64,000 bases of DNA from Paenibacillus sp. CF384. GTDB lineage: Bacteria; Bacillota; Bacilli; Paenibacillales; Paenibacillaceae. Of the stretch, positions 1-8,581 are shown one piece after another. A model generated the notes under the pieces. The model did not search any database. It saw only the letters and a list, made by a program, of their open reading frames with translations, and had not been told where the DNA came from. The DNA lies in NCBI RefSeq assembly GCF_900106745.1, contig NZ_FNNV01000015.1, forward strand, positions 62,001-126,000. Direction: 5' to 3'. Both the position numbers and the translations under genes were made by a program. Within the stretch, counting starts at the first letter, position 1. Each line of letters begins with the position of its first letter.

Positions 1-669
1 TATTATGTCCGTATTTGCTCAACCGGTGATTGCGCAAGTGATCGCGCCCTACCTGATTATAACGCAGCCAGCTTCCTCGCTCGACGACGAGTACGTGAAG
101 CCCGGATTCGGCCAGCACGCCAGCAGCTACGGATCCGCCGGCTCCGGCTCCTATCACGACGACATCATATTGATCTCGCAGCTCGTCAATAGATCGTTGT
201 GGCAACTCCGTTTCCTCGGCAGGTACTGGATCGCCTGAGACAGGACCCGGACGAAATCCGATCATGTCCCATGACTTGCCGGCGCGATTGCCTCCTGCTT
301 CGGGACTTCCATAATACCCCTCAATGACTAGCGTTAATAACGTATCGAAGAATCGCTTCGATGAAACCGGCCAATCCTGCACTTGTCCCAGCTGGACTGC
401 CGTCAACAGAAGGTCGCTTTCGGCTGCCGACAGCTCAGTAAACGAACGGCTATAAAGGGATAATGCTTCTGCTTGCAAAGCCAGAAGGCCCGGCTCCACG
501 AGGTTCAGCCAAGTATCAGGATCCTCGTCATAATGCCGCTCTAAGTATGTAAGAACACCTGCTTGGGTTGCTGATGGCCATGCATCTTCCGGAACCATAC
601 GGTCGGCAACCGCTTTCAACACTATTTCTAATTCCGTAGAAAGAGACTTCTGATCAACGGGATTCATAT
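1..669 (-). CDS. GMC-family oxidoreductase with N-terminal gluconate 2-dehydrogenase subunit 3-like domain (3' part beyond window edge)
   Basis: The reading frame opens at an ATG (669) preceded by GAGGTGG at 8-nt spacing and stays open to base 1, so the C-terminal part lies outside the window. About 150 N-terminal residues resemble the gluconate 2-dehydrogenase subunit 3 domain (acidic helices, a YYGSPEAGGNRAGKSWDMIGF stretch cut here to its recognisable YYG...G core). Next comes YDVVVIGAGAGGSVAAGVLA, a Rossmann FAD-binding motif, and then a VVERG acidic strand end, as in GMC alcohol/sugar dehydrogenases. In the family such fusions oxidise sugars or polyols with FAD and pass electrons to a membrane acceptor. 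The substrate cannot be told from this part. The gene is transcribed away from germinant-receptor operon 1 and is separated from it by a terminator. Confidence 0.85.
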
Positions 670-765
670 CTAATGCCACCTCATGCTCATCATTTAGTAG
701 GTACCCCTCTATTTTCCACCTCTATTGTAACATCAATTAGCTGCCTATAAACCCACATAAGAAGA

Positions 766-789
766 CAAAAAAATCCGCTTTCGCGGATT
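766..789 (-). terminator. Intrinsic terminator of germinant-receptor operon 1
   Basis: Read on the minus strand, AATCCGC-GAAA-GCGGATT forms a 7-bp stem with a GAAA tetraloop followed by seven T residues. It begins 3 bp after the stop codon of the gerC-type gene. Confidence 0.9.
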
Positions 790-791
790 CA

Positions 792-1886
792 TCATTTCGA
801 TTTTCCTGAATTTACTAGTTCGACCTTTACTTTTACTTTAATCGTCATCTTGGAGTAAATCTCATACCAGTTCATCGCGTGCCATCTTTCATAGGATAAA
901 TGATTTCGTACGACTTTTCCTATTCCGATGGGATCTGATTGATATTGTTGCAACTTGGCGATCAACTTTTCCGAATTGGTTTCGATGTATTGTTCAATTC
1001 GTTTCTCCAATTGTTTGGCGTACTTTTCTTTGCTTATATCCATTGTACCTGTATATTCGAGGACGCTTCCTTTTACATCCAACTTGATTTCAGCCTGCAT
1101 ATTTCTTGTGTTTATTTTTTTGTCATTATTAGCATTAATGTTGCTTAACGCAAGCTGAACATTGTCTCCCGTCGAACCATCAGACAAATTGATCATCAAT
1201 CTGCCGTTAGTGATGTCTCCGATTAAATAATTCAGCATTTGTGTTTCCGTTGAAGTAAGGAGTGCAACATATCGATCTTCTTTAAAAGCGGCTAATCCTT
1301 GTAATCCAATGGTCTTGCCTTCATAGGTAAACACGGGAAGCACCGGATCGATCCCATCGTCGTAATAATCCCTTAAGAAGCGATATTGATTCGTAACCAG
1401 CACCTTATCTTGTTTGCTCGCTCTCTCCAAGAACATATATATAAATTCTGCATTATCCTCGATGGACGGAAACTTCAATTCAAGAAGTTTTCCCGCTTGT
1501 CCCTCTACAAGGGCGAATTTAACGCGAGTTCCGATTTCCGGATCCCTCTTCAATGATTTGACGACATTGATTAGACCCTTTTTAGCTAGTTCCTCCCCAA
1601 ATAGAATCGTCCCCTGACCGCCAACGATTTTGAGATTGGTTAGATTTTGAACTTTAACGAAGGTGTCATGAATGGATTTACCGTTTGCGGCAAGCGTCAT
1701 GGTATCAAACTTTCCTTCTCTGGTAACGGTGGGGAAAAGAACGGTTGTCGCAATGGGGTTCTCCTTGCTTTCCGTCAAATCGTAAGCACCGGCTTCGAGC
1801 ACTGCTAGCTTTTCAATGACATTACTCTCTTCGCAACCGGTTAAGAAACAACATATGACGAAGAATAAGATCCATTTAATTGGCAT
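792..1886 (-). CDS. Ger(x)C family spore germination lipoprotein (cluster 1)
   Basis: The product has 364 residues. The N-terminus has a short hydrophobic signal ending in the lipobox FLTGCEES, so it should be a lipoprotein on the outer face of the inner spore membrane. The rest matches the GerC family pattern, including a VKVQNLTNLKIVGGQGTIL region and a C-terminal IGIGKVVRNH...WYEIYSKMTIKVKVKVEL segment typical of the third GerC domain. It is the last gene of a gerA-gerB-gerC operon, and its ATG lies inside the end of the gerB-type gene (11-bp overlap), which suggests coupled translation. Family members are the C subunit of nutrient germinant receptors. The germinant is unknown. Confidence 0.93.
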   Translation of the reverse strand: MPIKWILFFVICCFLTGCEESNVIEKLAVLEAGAYDLTESKENPIATTVLFPTVTREGKFDTMTLAANGKSIHDTFVKVQNLTNLKIVGGQGTILFGEELAKKGLINVVKSLKRDPEIGTRVKFALVEGQAGKLLELKFPSIEDNAEFIYMFLERASKQDKVLVTNQYRFLRDYYDDGIDPVLPVFTYEGKTIGLQGLAAFKEDRYVALLTSTETQMLNYLIGDITNGRLMINLSDGSTGDNVQLALSNINANNDKKINTRNMQAEIKLDVKGSVLEYTGTMDISKEKYAKQLEKRIEQYIETNSEKLIAKLQQYQSDPIGIGKVVRNHLSYERWHAMNWYEIYSKMTIKVKVKVELVNSGKSK

Positions 1887-2982
1887 ATTCGGTCTCTCTC
1901 TTCATCTGGTTTTTAAGCATTTGTATGACAAGGATGCCTAACACGAAGATAGGTATGACCCATGCAATAATAATGGCGCAATTGCTCAACCAATTTAACC
2001 ACTTGTCTACATGGCCAATCGAATCCGGAATTAACGCGAGCACGAAGCCCGTTGTCAATATGCCGATTATCCACAAATTAGGTTTTACCTTCGCAGTGAT
2101 ATTTCTAAGGGTTTGCTGTGCTCCCCAGTAATAAATAACAGCTGTTGCCAATACCTTGAAAGCAAAAACGCAAAAGCACAGATTTTCGGCCCTCGAAAGG
2201 AAAGAAACTTCTGTATATTCAAACAAGGTCATTATGGGATAGAGATCATTTAGGATTTGATCGAAGCTAAAGAAGCCAAAGCTCATAAAGGTGACAAGCA
2301 AAGAAGCGAACATCGACAGGAAATTGCCAATAAACAGCGACTTCGTCCATTTTTTATCTACCATTGGGAAGAAGAGCATGGTAATTTCAACACCTAGATA
2401 AATGGAGTAAACATGAAGCGTCCCCTTGAAATAATCCGTTCCTCCTTTAAAGTAAAAAGGGGTAAAACGGGAAAATTCGAATTCCGGGATCAAGTAAAGC
2501 AGTAAAAAAATCATCGGAATGACGAAGCAAGTAAGAACGACTAATGCCTTCGTTATATGGTGAATGCCACCCGTGAGCAATTGAAAACTGAGCAGCGTAA
2601 AGAAAATGACGAAATAAACGGCAGGTAAGGCCGGATAGAAGAATATCTTGATAATGAAGATATATTCCCTCATAATCATGCTTGCCAATCCGACCCACAC
2701 ACAAATCATAAACATATAGAAGGGCATCATTACCCATTTGGGTACTGTCGCCTCAATGATTTGGAAAATGGATCGTCCTTTTCCCAGCTTATACATGATT
2801 GCAATCATGACAAGATTCACATTCACGAGAAAGAATACGAACAGGATACTTAACCATCCGTTCGTTCCAAAATAGCGGGCCGTAATTTGAGGCAGGGTAT
2901 ACAAGGCAAGTCCATTTTGTACCGTATAGATTAAGATAGACAGTTGAAATGGCTGCAGTCGTTGATTCATCGTAATCACCAT
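1876..2982 (-). CDS. GerAB/ArcD/ProY family germination transporter-like subunit (cluster 1)
   Basis: This is a polytopic membrane protein of about 368 residues with roughly ten hydrophobic segments. It is the B subunit type of germinant receptors and is related to APC-superfamily amino acid transporters. The N-terminal pattern LQPFQLSILIYTVQNGLAL is typical of the family. The chosen start (2982) has GAGG 5-6 nt upstream. An earlier ATG at 3018 overlaps the gerA stop codon as ATGA and would add 12 charged residues. In characterised Bacillus receptors the B subunit binds the germinant. The gene sits between the A- and C-type genes in one operon. Confidence 0.92.
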   Translation of the reverse strand: MVITMNQRLQPFQLSILIYTVQNGLALYTLPQITARYFGTNGWLSILFVFFLVNVNLVMIAIMYKLGKGRSIFQIIEATVPKWVMMPFYMFMICVWVGLASMIMREYIFIIKIFFYPALPAVYFVIFFTLLSFQLLTGGIHHITKALVVLTCFVIPMIFLLLYLIPEFEFSRFTPFYFKGGTDYFKGTLHVYSIYLGVEITMLFFPMVDKKWTKSLFIGNFLSMFASLLVTFMSFGFFSFDQILNDLYPIMTLFEYTEVSFLSRAENLCFCVFAFKVLATAVIYYWGAQQTLRNITAKVKPNLWIIGILTTGFVLALIPDSIGHVDKWLNWLSNCAIIIAWVIPIFVLGILVIQMLKNQMKRETEYAN

Positions 2983-3014
2983 TATTTCCTCGTATTTTCC
3001 CCTTCTTGCATCCC

Positions 3015-4367
3015 TCATTTGTGTTTATAAAAAGGCCTTATGATGACATCCTCCATCCATTTTTTGAAATAGGTTGGAGAAACCGCCTTAATATAAGGTG
3101 AGGAAAAGTTCGATAATCCAATCAAGTGGATCGTGATTATCCCTAACGCAAAGAAAATCCCGATATTACCAAGTAATCCTGCCATGATGATAAAGAGAAA
3201 TCGAACGAGTCTAATGGAAGCACTCATCCCGTAACTTGGGACGATAAACGAAGCAATTGCCGATACGGCGACGACAATAATTAAGATATTGCTGGTAATT
3301 CCCGCTTCAACGGCTGCTTGGCCGATTACGATACCACCGACGATGCCAATGGTTTGGCCGATCTTTGTAGGCAGTCTCGCACCCGCCTCCCGCAGCAGTT
3401 CAATGACTACTTCTAAGAAGAGCGCTTCAATAAAAGGCGGAAAAGGCACCCTGCTTCTAGACTGCATCAGGCTTTGTAGGAGGGATTGAGGAATCATTTC
3501 GTAATGATACGTACATATGGAGACATAAAAAGCGGTAAGTACGATGGTAATAAATAAAGCTAAGTAGCGCAGAAACTTCACTGCTGTTCCTATCGTCCAA
3601 TGCTGATAATTGTCATCCGGTGAATCAAAAAAATCAAAGAAACCGGAAGGCATACAAATAATATTGGGGCTGTCATCGACAAGTCCAATAATCTTACCGC
3701 TATATAGTTTGGTCACGGCTATATCGGGTCTCTCCGTCGTATAAAATTGAGGAAATGGCGAGTTTTGATGATGATCCAACTTTTGGATCAAACAGTTGGA
3801 ATCCGTTATGGCATCCACCTTAATCGCTTGAATCCTTTCTTTCAGAAGATTCACCATGTCCAGTTTGGCAATACCCTCAAGATAAATGATAAGAACTTTC
3901 GTTTTTGAAATGTCCCCGACAGATAATGTAATCATTTTTAAACGAGGACTTCTGATTCTTCTTCTAATTAAGGATACATTCGTTTTTAATACCTCATTAA
4001 AAGAGTCATGCGGCCCATTGATTACGGCTTCTCGTTCAGATTGTGAAATAGCGCGCTCTTCGAATCCAGGCACATTGATTAAATAAGCATGGCCCTCGTC
4101 GAACAGTGCCACATTACCGTTTAATATGCCCTGTATGACTTCCTCCTGATCATCTACTCGTTGAAAGAGTGACTGTTGCGTGGACTGTTCAAAACTTTCG
4201 AACGGCATTTCTCTCAAGGGAGATAGGATTTCCCACTCTAATGACTGGGAATCAATTAAGGAATGCAAATAAATAATACGAATTCGATTCTGATGAAAAG
4301 AACGATGAACAAGGTCATAACTATCCCCGAATTCCGCAAGCGTCAGTTCATAATTAGCTTCTGTCAT
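3015..4367 (-). CDS. GerA family spore germination protein (cluster 1)
   Basis: This is the A-type subunit of a nutrient germinant receptor, about 450 residues. A soluble N-terminal half carries the family motifs ERPDIAVTKLYSGKI and SLIRRRIRSPRLKM. The C-terminal membrane half has the hallmark PFPPFIEALFLEVVIELLRE and GIVGGIVIGQAAVEAG segments. I chose the ATG at 4367 (AAGGAAG, 6-nt spacing) over one at 4421. A sigma-G-type promoter places the transcript start near 4429, which leaves no room for an RBS before 4421, and 4367 also gives the usual family N-terminus. It is the first gene of the operon. Expression is expected in the forespore. Confidence 0.94.
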   Translation of the reverse strand: MTEANYELTLAEFGDSYDLVHRSFHQNRIRIIYLHSLIDSQSLEWEILSPLREMPFESFEQSTQQSLFQRVDDQEEVIQGILNGNVALFDEGHAYLINVPGFEERAISQSEREAVINGPHDSFNEVLKTNVSLIRRRIRSPRLKMITLSVGDISKTKVLIIYLEGIAKLDMVNLLKERIQAIKVDAITDSNCLIQKLDHHQNSPFPQFYTTERPDIAVTKLYSGKIIGLVDDSPNIICMPSGFFDFFDSPDDNYQHWTIGTAVKFLRYLALFITIVLTAFYVSICTYHYEMIPQSLLQSLMQSRSRVPFPPFIEALFLEVVIELLREAGARLPTKIGQTIGIVGGIVIGQAAVEAGITSNILIIVVAVSAIASFIVPSYGMSASIRLVRFLFIIMAGLLGNIGIFFALGIITIHLIGLSNFSSPYIKAVSPTYFKKWMEDVIIRPFYKHK

Positions 4368-4435
4368 GGTCTTCTTCCTTTTGATAAAACGGATTTCTAT
4401 CGTTCGAGAGCGCCTCATCATCTAGAACTTTCCGG

Positions 4436-4466
4436 TAGTATGAGCATCGTTCTTCCATTTTATGAA
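4436..4466 (-). promoter_or_regulatory. Sigma-G-type promoter of germinant-receptor operon 1
   Basis: On the minus strand TTCATA (4466-4461), an 18-bp spacer and CATACTA (4442-4436) fit the forespore sigma-G consensus gMATR-N18-CATNHTA with only the first -35 base off. It lies between the upstream terminator and gerA, as expected for a germinant-receptor operon. The match is by eye and the transcript start is not shown. Confidence 0.75.
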
Positions 4467-4473
4467 CGATCAT

Positions 4474-4502
4474 CAAAAAAACGCTGCCGAGTTGGCAGCG
4501 TC
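4474..4502 (-). terminator. Intrinsic terminator of the acetylesterase-like gene
   Basis: ACGCTGCC and GGCAGCGT (4481-4501) form an 8-bp stem followed on the minus strand by a run of seven T residues. Confidence 0.88.
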
Positions 4503-4521
4503 TTGATTGATCCATATTCAT

Positions 4522-5916
4522 CTATTCATATACCTGCTGGCCGTAAAAAGCGAGTATCGGCATATACGTTCCGGAATCCAAAGGCAGGAAGCTGGACGGA
4601 TTCATTTCATAAGCGGCATGCACGACGGTTTCGCCTTCGGCTACTCTGTCTAAATTCAGTGTAATCTCATTACGAGCGGTTATTTCCCAACTGCTTACAT
4701 GAACCAGACCATTAACGTCTTCCACCGTGAAAACCTGTGAAACCGGTCCAATCGCAAGCAAGTAACCGACTACGCTCTCGAATTGCAAACGAATGCGAGG
4801 CTTGTCCTGCTTATCGATAAAGGTTGCAGAAGTAAGGCACGGTGCCGACGAGTTTAACGATGCACGCTCATACACATGAGTCAGAGCTTGCTTGCCCATT
4901 CGTTCTCCAATGATCATATTCCCCGCAGGACTGTTATGAATGCCGTCGGATAACGGGCAATCCAGCGCCGGAATGACATACACATGAGGAATATTCAGCG
5001 CAGCTTGACGCTGTGCTTCACGAACGCGCCCCCATGAACGATCGCCGTCTTCCGAAGAAGCATCCGTGCAACGATTAAGCTGAACCGTAAGAATCGGTAA
5101 GCTGGCATCATGTAATTCACGGCGCCACTGCTGAACGGTATGTTCAAACCGTTCCAGATAGGTAACCGAATCCGCAGGCGAGCAATCGGAACAACCTTGA
5201 TACCACAGTATTCCGCGTACTTTCCCGCCGACGGATTGAATGATGTTCATCATATTGCGATGAAGAACACCATCCTCGTCCGGGTTCCACGCTTTGAGCG
5301 GAGAGCCGCCTAGAGCGGTTTGAACCAATCCGATCGGAATGCGCAGCTCCTTCTGAAGCAGCTTGCCAAATGCCAGAAACGGAGAATGACCGGGATTAGC
5401 CCCTTCTCGATTCTCCATATGTATCGATGCTGTCGATTCATTAAACGGATGCGAGGCCAAATCCCATTGTCCGTTATTGCGGAGCAAATGAATGCCAAGC
5501 TGCGGTGGATCCTGAAACGGCCCTTTCCCGTAACCTGCTGCGTTACTCTGCCCTGCTATAACCCAGAGATCGCCGACGCCGATATGATGGATCATATCGC
5601 CACGCGTTGCCCATTCTAGAGCCGGATTATCGTCAAGCTGCAAGCTGGTTTCGATACGATAAAGCCCTCCCTGAGCAATGGCGTGTAACGTAATTTCCCA
5701 TCCTTGCTCGGCTAACATGACAGCCGGCTGCCATGCAACAACTTCTCTTGCATCCTCTTCGCTAACGACCCGAGCAAGCACTTGCGCAGTCTTGTAAGGC
5801 ACACCTTCCGGAGCAACCCATACCCCGGTTAACGTAATACTGCCTACCCCATTCTCCTGTTGAATGATTGCCCAAGGCTGAGGACCTTGCTGAATGATCG
5901 TACCCACTTGATGCAT
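4522..5916 (-). CDS. Sialate O-acetylesterase-like SGNH hydrolase
   Basis: The product has 464 residues with the SASA/DUF303 signature. VIAGQSNAAGYG carries the GxSN nucleophile block at about residue 130. GILWYQGCSD follows near residue 230, and a DGIHNS block lies near 325 and supplies the Asp/His of the triad. A beta-sandwich region precedes the hydrolase domain and another follows it. Family members remove acetyl groups from sialic acids or plant/microbial polysaccharides. No signal peptide is visible, so the enzyme is probably cytoplasmic and acts on imported oligosaccharides. The start has AAGGATT upstream at a slightly long spacing. It is monocistronic with its own terminator and neighbouring genes give no pathway clue. 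Confidence 0.85.
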   Translation of the reverse strand: MHQVGTIIQQGPQPWAIIQQENGVGSITLTGVWVAPEGVPYKTAQVLARVVSEEDAREVVAWQPAVMLAEQGWEITLHAIAQGGLYRIETSLQLDDNPALEWATRGDMIHHIGVGDLWVIAGQSNAAGYGKGPFQDPPQLGIHLLRNNGQWDLASHPFNESTASIHMENREGANPGHSPFLAFGKLLQKELRIPIGLVQTALGGSPLKAWNPDEDGVLHRNMMNIIQSVGGKVRGILWYQGCSDCSPADSVTYLERFEHTVQQWRRELHDASLPILTVQLNRCTDASSEDGDRSWGRVREAQRQAALNIPHVYVIPALDCPLSDGIHNSPAGNMIIGERMGKQALTHVYERASLNSSAPCLTSATFIDKQDKPRIRLQFESVVGYLLAIGPVSQVFTVEDVNGLVHVSSWEITARNEITLNLDRVAEGETVVHAAYEMNPSSFLPLDSGTYMPILAFYGQQVYE

Positions 5917-6014
5917 GCGAATATCACAATCCTTTTCGTGAAAGTTGGAATGATTATCCGCTACTATTTCTCTATTATCCCGCCTACTCCTGCCGAGCGA
6001 TGTTCGGAAATCGT

Positions 6015-6049
6015 AAAAAGCCGCATCAGAATAAGATCTGACACGGCTT
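6015..6049 (-). terminator. Intrinsic terminator of the pirin-marR-reductase operon
   Basis: On the minus strand AAGCCG-TG-TCAG pairs with CTGA-T-GCGGCTT, followed by TTTTT. It lies about 25 bp beyond the stop codon of the FMN reductase gene. Confidence 0.85.
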
Positions 6050-6072
6050 GATTCATCCTATTGGACTTCGAC

Positions 6073-6627
6073 TTAACGCAATGTTTTCAACGCGCCGCTC
6101 CAAGCGATAACTTGGTCAAGCATCGTGTTCACCGCAGGCTCTTGATGAGCACCTGGTTTGAATACACTGTAGTTCTCAAAATCAGTAATGAGGGAAAGTC
6201 CAACCTGAGCGCGTACATCAGCAATATGAAGCTCGCCAACGATCAAGCGCAGATTCTCGATTGCACGGGCGCCGCCGCTGCCGCCGTAACCTACGAAGCC
6301 TGCTGCCTTATCTTTCCACTCGTGGAACAGAAAATCAATGGCATTCTTGAGCGCGCCGGAAGTAGCATGGTTATACTCAGGTGTAACGAATACATAGCCG
6401 TCAAAGGAAGAAATTTTCTCAGACCAAGCGATTGTATGCGGTTTGCTGTACTGTCCCATGGACGCAGGAATCGGTTCATCCAATAGCGGCAAATTGAAAT
6501 CCGCAAGATCGACAAGCTCGAATGATGCATCCGTGCGTTTGCTTGCGATGTCTGTTACCCAGCGTGCTACTGCTTCACCATTACGGCCGGGACGTGTGCT
6601 TCCAAGAATAATCGCGATTTTCAACAT
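6073..6627 (-). CDS. NADPH-dependent FMN reductase family protein
   Basis: The product has 184 residues and a flavodoxin-like fold. It starts MLKIAIILGSTRPGRNGEAV, the phosphate/FMN-binding loop of NADPH-dependent FMN reductases. FVTPEYNHATSGALKNAIDF follows near residue 85, a highly conserved FMN-contact motif of the YwqN/SsuE/azoreductase-like group. The start at 6627 has GGAGGT at good spacing; an upstream in-frame start would overlap the MarR gene and lacks an RBS. It is the third gene of a pirin-MarR-reductase operon, which suggests detoxification of quinones or other electrophiles. Confidence 0.92.
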   Translation of the reverse strand: MLKIAIILGSTRPGRNGEAVARWVTDIASKRTDASFELVDLADFNLPLLDEPIPASMGQYSKPHTIAWSEKISSFDGYVFVTPEYNHATSGALKNAIDFLFHEWKDKAAGFVGYGGSGGARAIENLRLIVGELHIADVRAQVGLSLITDFENYSVFKPGAHQEPAVNTMLDQVIAWSGALKTLR

Positions 6628-6646
6628 GATAAGTACCTCCGAGTTT

Positions 6647-7123
6647 TTATAATTTAGCGTTCGTTTCTTTGTCTTGACTATCTTTAATGCCAAAGCCGAT
6701 TTTCTTAAACAGTTCGATCAGCTGCTGCTTCTCCTCATCCGTGACAAAGGACAGATTATCCGTAATCGTCTGCACATGCTTAGGGAAAATCGTATCGAAA
6801 TAGCTGCGTCCTTCATTCGTCAACGCCGCATTCGTCTTGCGTCGATCGCCGGGAATCGGAAGCCGCTCCACATAACCCTTCTTCTCCAATTTATCAACCA
6901 CATAAGTAATACTCCCGCTTGGAATGGAGAAGGTATCGCTTATTTTCTGAATCGGATGAGGACCCTTATTGTATAGAAACTCGAGAATTTGGAAGGTTTC
7001 TATATTGAGACCGTAACTGGTGATGTCGCGCTCTAAACTCCCAAACAGCGTGTTCACCATGTTTCTCATGACGCGTATCAGTCTTAAATCCAGAGTCGTT
7101 CCATCAGCATTAGGTTCAACCAT
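6647..7123 (-). CDS. MarR family transcriptional regulator
   Basis: The product has 158 residues with a winged-helix MarR domain. IQKISDTFSIPSGSITYVVD forms the recognition helix region, and KLEKKGYVERLPIPGDRRK is the classical beta-wing signature (D-x-R). It starts 12 bp after pirin with AAGGTGG as RBS and ends 19 bp before the reductase start. It probably represses the operon it sits in, because an inverted repeat (TATCCTAA/TTAGGATA) brackets the -10 box of the operon promoter. No conserved single Cys sensor stands out, so the ligand may be a small phenolic or quinone. Confidence 0.92.
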   Translation of the reverse strand: MVEPNADGTTLDLRLIRVMRNMVNTLFGSLERDITSYGLNIETFQILEFLYNKGPHPIQKISDTFSIPSGSITYVVDKLEKKGYVERLPIPGDRRKTNAALTNEGRSYFDTIFPKHVQTITDNLSFVTDEEKQQLIELFKKIGFGIKDSQDKETNAKL

Positions 7124-7135
7124 TAAATAACCACC

Positions 7136-7909
7136 TTATCTTGCTTTCTTATACAAAGGATATTCGACTTCGGTTGGAACTTCAATGACAAATATGCGAA
7201 GTTTCTCTCCATCCGTGCGAATGCTGACTTCTCCCTCTTGTTCACTTTGGACAATAACAAAGTCTTTGTTCTCAAATGTCGCGGTATCTTGTCCAGCTGA
7301 CACGATTGAACCGCCTGCACCTCGAATCGCCAAAGCCGCAAACGTCCGCTTCGGTACGATGGGATGAATATAGCTCGCTCCAGGCTCGATCTCAACGTCA
7401 AACATCCGCGCATCTGCCACCAACTGGTGGATCGGCGAACCATTTCCCAGTATCGTCTTTATATTCACGCCATCTTGATTCGACTGCGGAAACCGTTCAT
7501 GTTTAAACAACTCGTACGTAGGCTTGCGTTTTACTGCATCATTCAGATAGGGCTCCAGCCAAATTTGAAAGCTCTCGAATCCGGCATCAACGCTTTCGGC
7601 ATGCTGAAGACCTGAACCGGCTTGCATGAGCTGAATATCTCCGGCTTCCAAGTAGCTCTCAGTACCGAGTGTATCTCTGTGCAGACCTTTGCCTCGAATC
7701 CCATAAGAGAGAATCTCAAACCCTTGGTGAGGATGGAACCCGATGCCACCGGCTTTCCCCGCATGACCCCAAGCCCAGTAGAATAGAGGACCTAATCTGA
7801 CGGTAACGGCACCTTGACCTGAGAAACCAAGCGGCTTCTGAGCATGAATGGCACCGCCGTCAAACTCCTCTTTCCCTTGAAGTGGAGGACCTAATACTTG
7901 GATGTTCAC
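7136..7909 (-). CDS. Pirin family protein (quercetinase-like cupin)
   Basis: The product has 257 residues. The N-terminal cupin carries the pirin motif GFHPHQGFEILSYGIRG, and a second half follows with QLMQAGSGLQHAES. The two His of HPHQGFE plus a later His/Glu would bind the metal. The start is a GTG at 7909 with AAAGGAG 8 nt upstream; the longer open frame upstream runs through the promoter and is not used. Pirins of this type act as quercetin dioxygenases or redox-sensing proteins. It is the first gene of the operon with a MarR regulator and an FMN reductase, which is a common oxidative/electrophile stress arrangement. Confidence 0.92.
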   Translation of the reverse strand: MNIQVLGPPLQGKEEFDGGAIHAQKPLGFSGQGAVTVRLGPLFYWAWGHAGKAGGIGFHPHQGFEILSYGIRGKGLHRDTLGTESYLEAGDIQLMQAGSGLQHAESVDAGFESFQIWLEPYLNDAVKRKPTYELFKHERFPQSNQDGVNIKTILGNGSPIHQLVADARMFDVEIEPGASYIHPIVPKRTFAALAIRGAGGSIVSAGQDTATFENKDFVIVQSEQEGEVSIRTDGEKLRIFVIEVPTEVEYPLYKKAR

Positions 7910-7975
7910 ATGAATTGCTCCTTTCTTATCGTGTGTTCTTGCTCTACAACTTAAACAAGCTATCCTATAAATAAT

Positions 7976-8008
7976 TATCCTAACACAATTTATTATAATA
8001 TTAGGATA
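7976..8008. promoter_or_regulatory. Probable MarR operator
   Basis: TATCCTAA (7976-7983) and its exact reverse complement TTAGGATA (8001-8008) flank the -10 hexamer of the pirin promoter. A third partial copy, TATCCTA, lies at 7961-7967. A repressor bound here would block RNA polymerase. The 17-bp gap between arms is longer than in most MarR sites. Confidence 0.6.
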
Positions 8009-8020
8009 TCTAACTGTCAA
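7992..8020 (-). promoter_or_regulatory. Consensus sigma-A promoter of the pirin operon
   Basis: Read on the minus strand, TTGACA (8020-8015), exactly 17 bp and TATAAT (7997-7992) make a perfect housekeeping promoter. It lies about 80 bp upstream of the pirin GTG start. Confidence 0.9.
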
Positions 8021-8146
8021 CATGCCACTGACTGGATATTGCACGCAAATAACCTGCCGTCTGTAGTCGGGGCAGGTCTCTGATCCAAATAAGCATTGCC
8101 AATCTAGCATCCACAATTGCAGCGCGATTTCAATAGGAAGACATCC

Positions 8147-8416
8147 CTAATAAGGTCTCCAGTTAGGATCACAGACATCAGCTTGTGTGGGCTTCGTGAC
8201 AAATTGTTTGTACCGTTCTTCACATGCGCCGAATGCCAAGTAGTTCTTCTGCCCCTGCTTTAAGGAAACCTCATTTGCCCCGCCTTCATAATCGGGATCA
8301 TGAAATTGAATGCCGTCATCTTCCCAGAAACAAATGTGACAGATTTCATAAGTGCCTGTCGGTTGTTCGTCCAAGGTCTGATAGCCGCAGCAAGGACATG
8401 TATATTTTGGGGTCAT
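8147..8416 (-). CDS. CPCC-type cysteine-rich small protein
   Basis: The product has 89 residues with YTCPCCGYQTL near the N-terminus and EICHICFWEDD about 15 residues later. The two Cys pairs look like a zinc-ribbon knuckle. This is the CPCC cysteine-rich domain family, common in Firmicutes and of unknown function. The start at 8416 has GGAG 8 nt upstream; the ATG two codons earlier is too close to it. It stands alone between the pirin operon and the large SLH protein gene. Confidence 0.85.
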   Translation of the reverse strand: MTPKYTCPCCGYQTLDEQPTGTYEICHICFWEDDGIQFHDPDYEGGANEVSLKQGQKNYLAFGACEERYKQFVTKPTQADVCDPNWRPY

Positions 8417-8479
8417 TTGCATCGCTCCATCACACGTACTAGCAGCTTTAGTATTTCCTTTGATTCGAAAATAATAATC

Positions 8480-8522
8480 GAAAAAAGCCGTCCAAGATCA
8501 CCTGCGGTGACCTCGAACGGCT
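8480..8522 (-). terminator. Intrinsic terminator of the giant SLH protein gene
   Basis: A long imperfect stem (AGCCGTTCGAGGTCACC pairing with GGTGATCTTGGACGGCT) is followed by TTTTTT on the minus strand, 60 bp after the stop codon. Confidence 0.88.
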
Positions 8523-8581
8523 CCTTCCAACTTATGGGCGAAACGACGCTGCAAGAACAGAGCGTCTCGCTGATTACTTCA

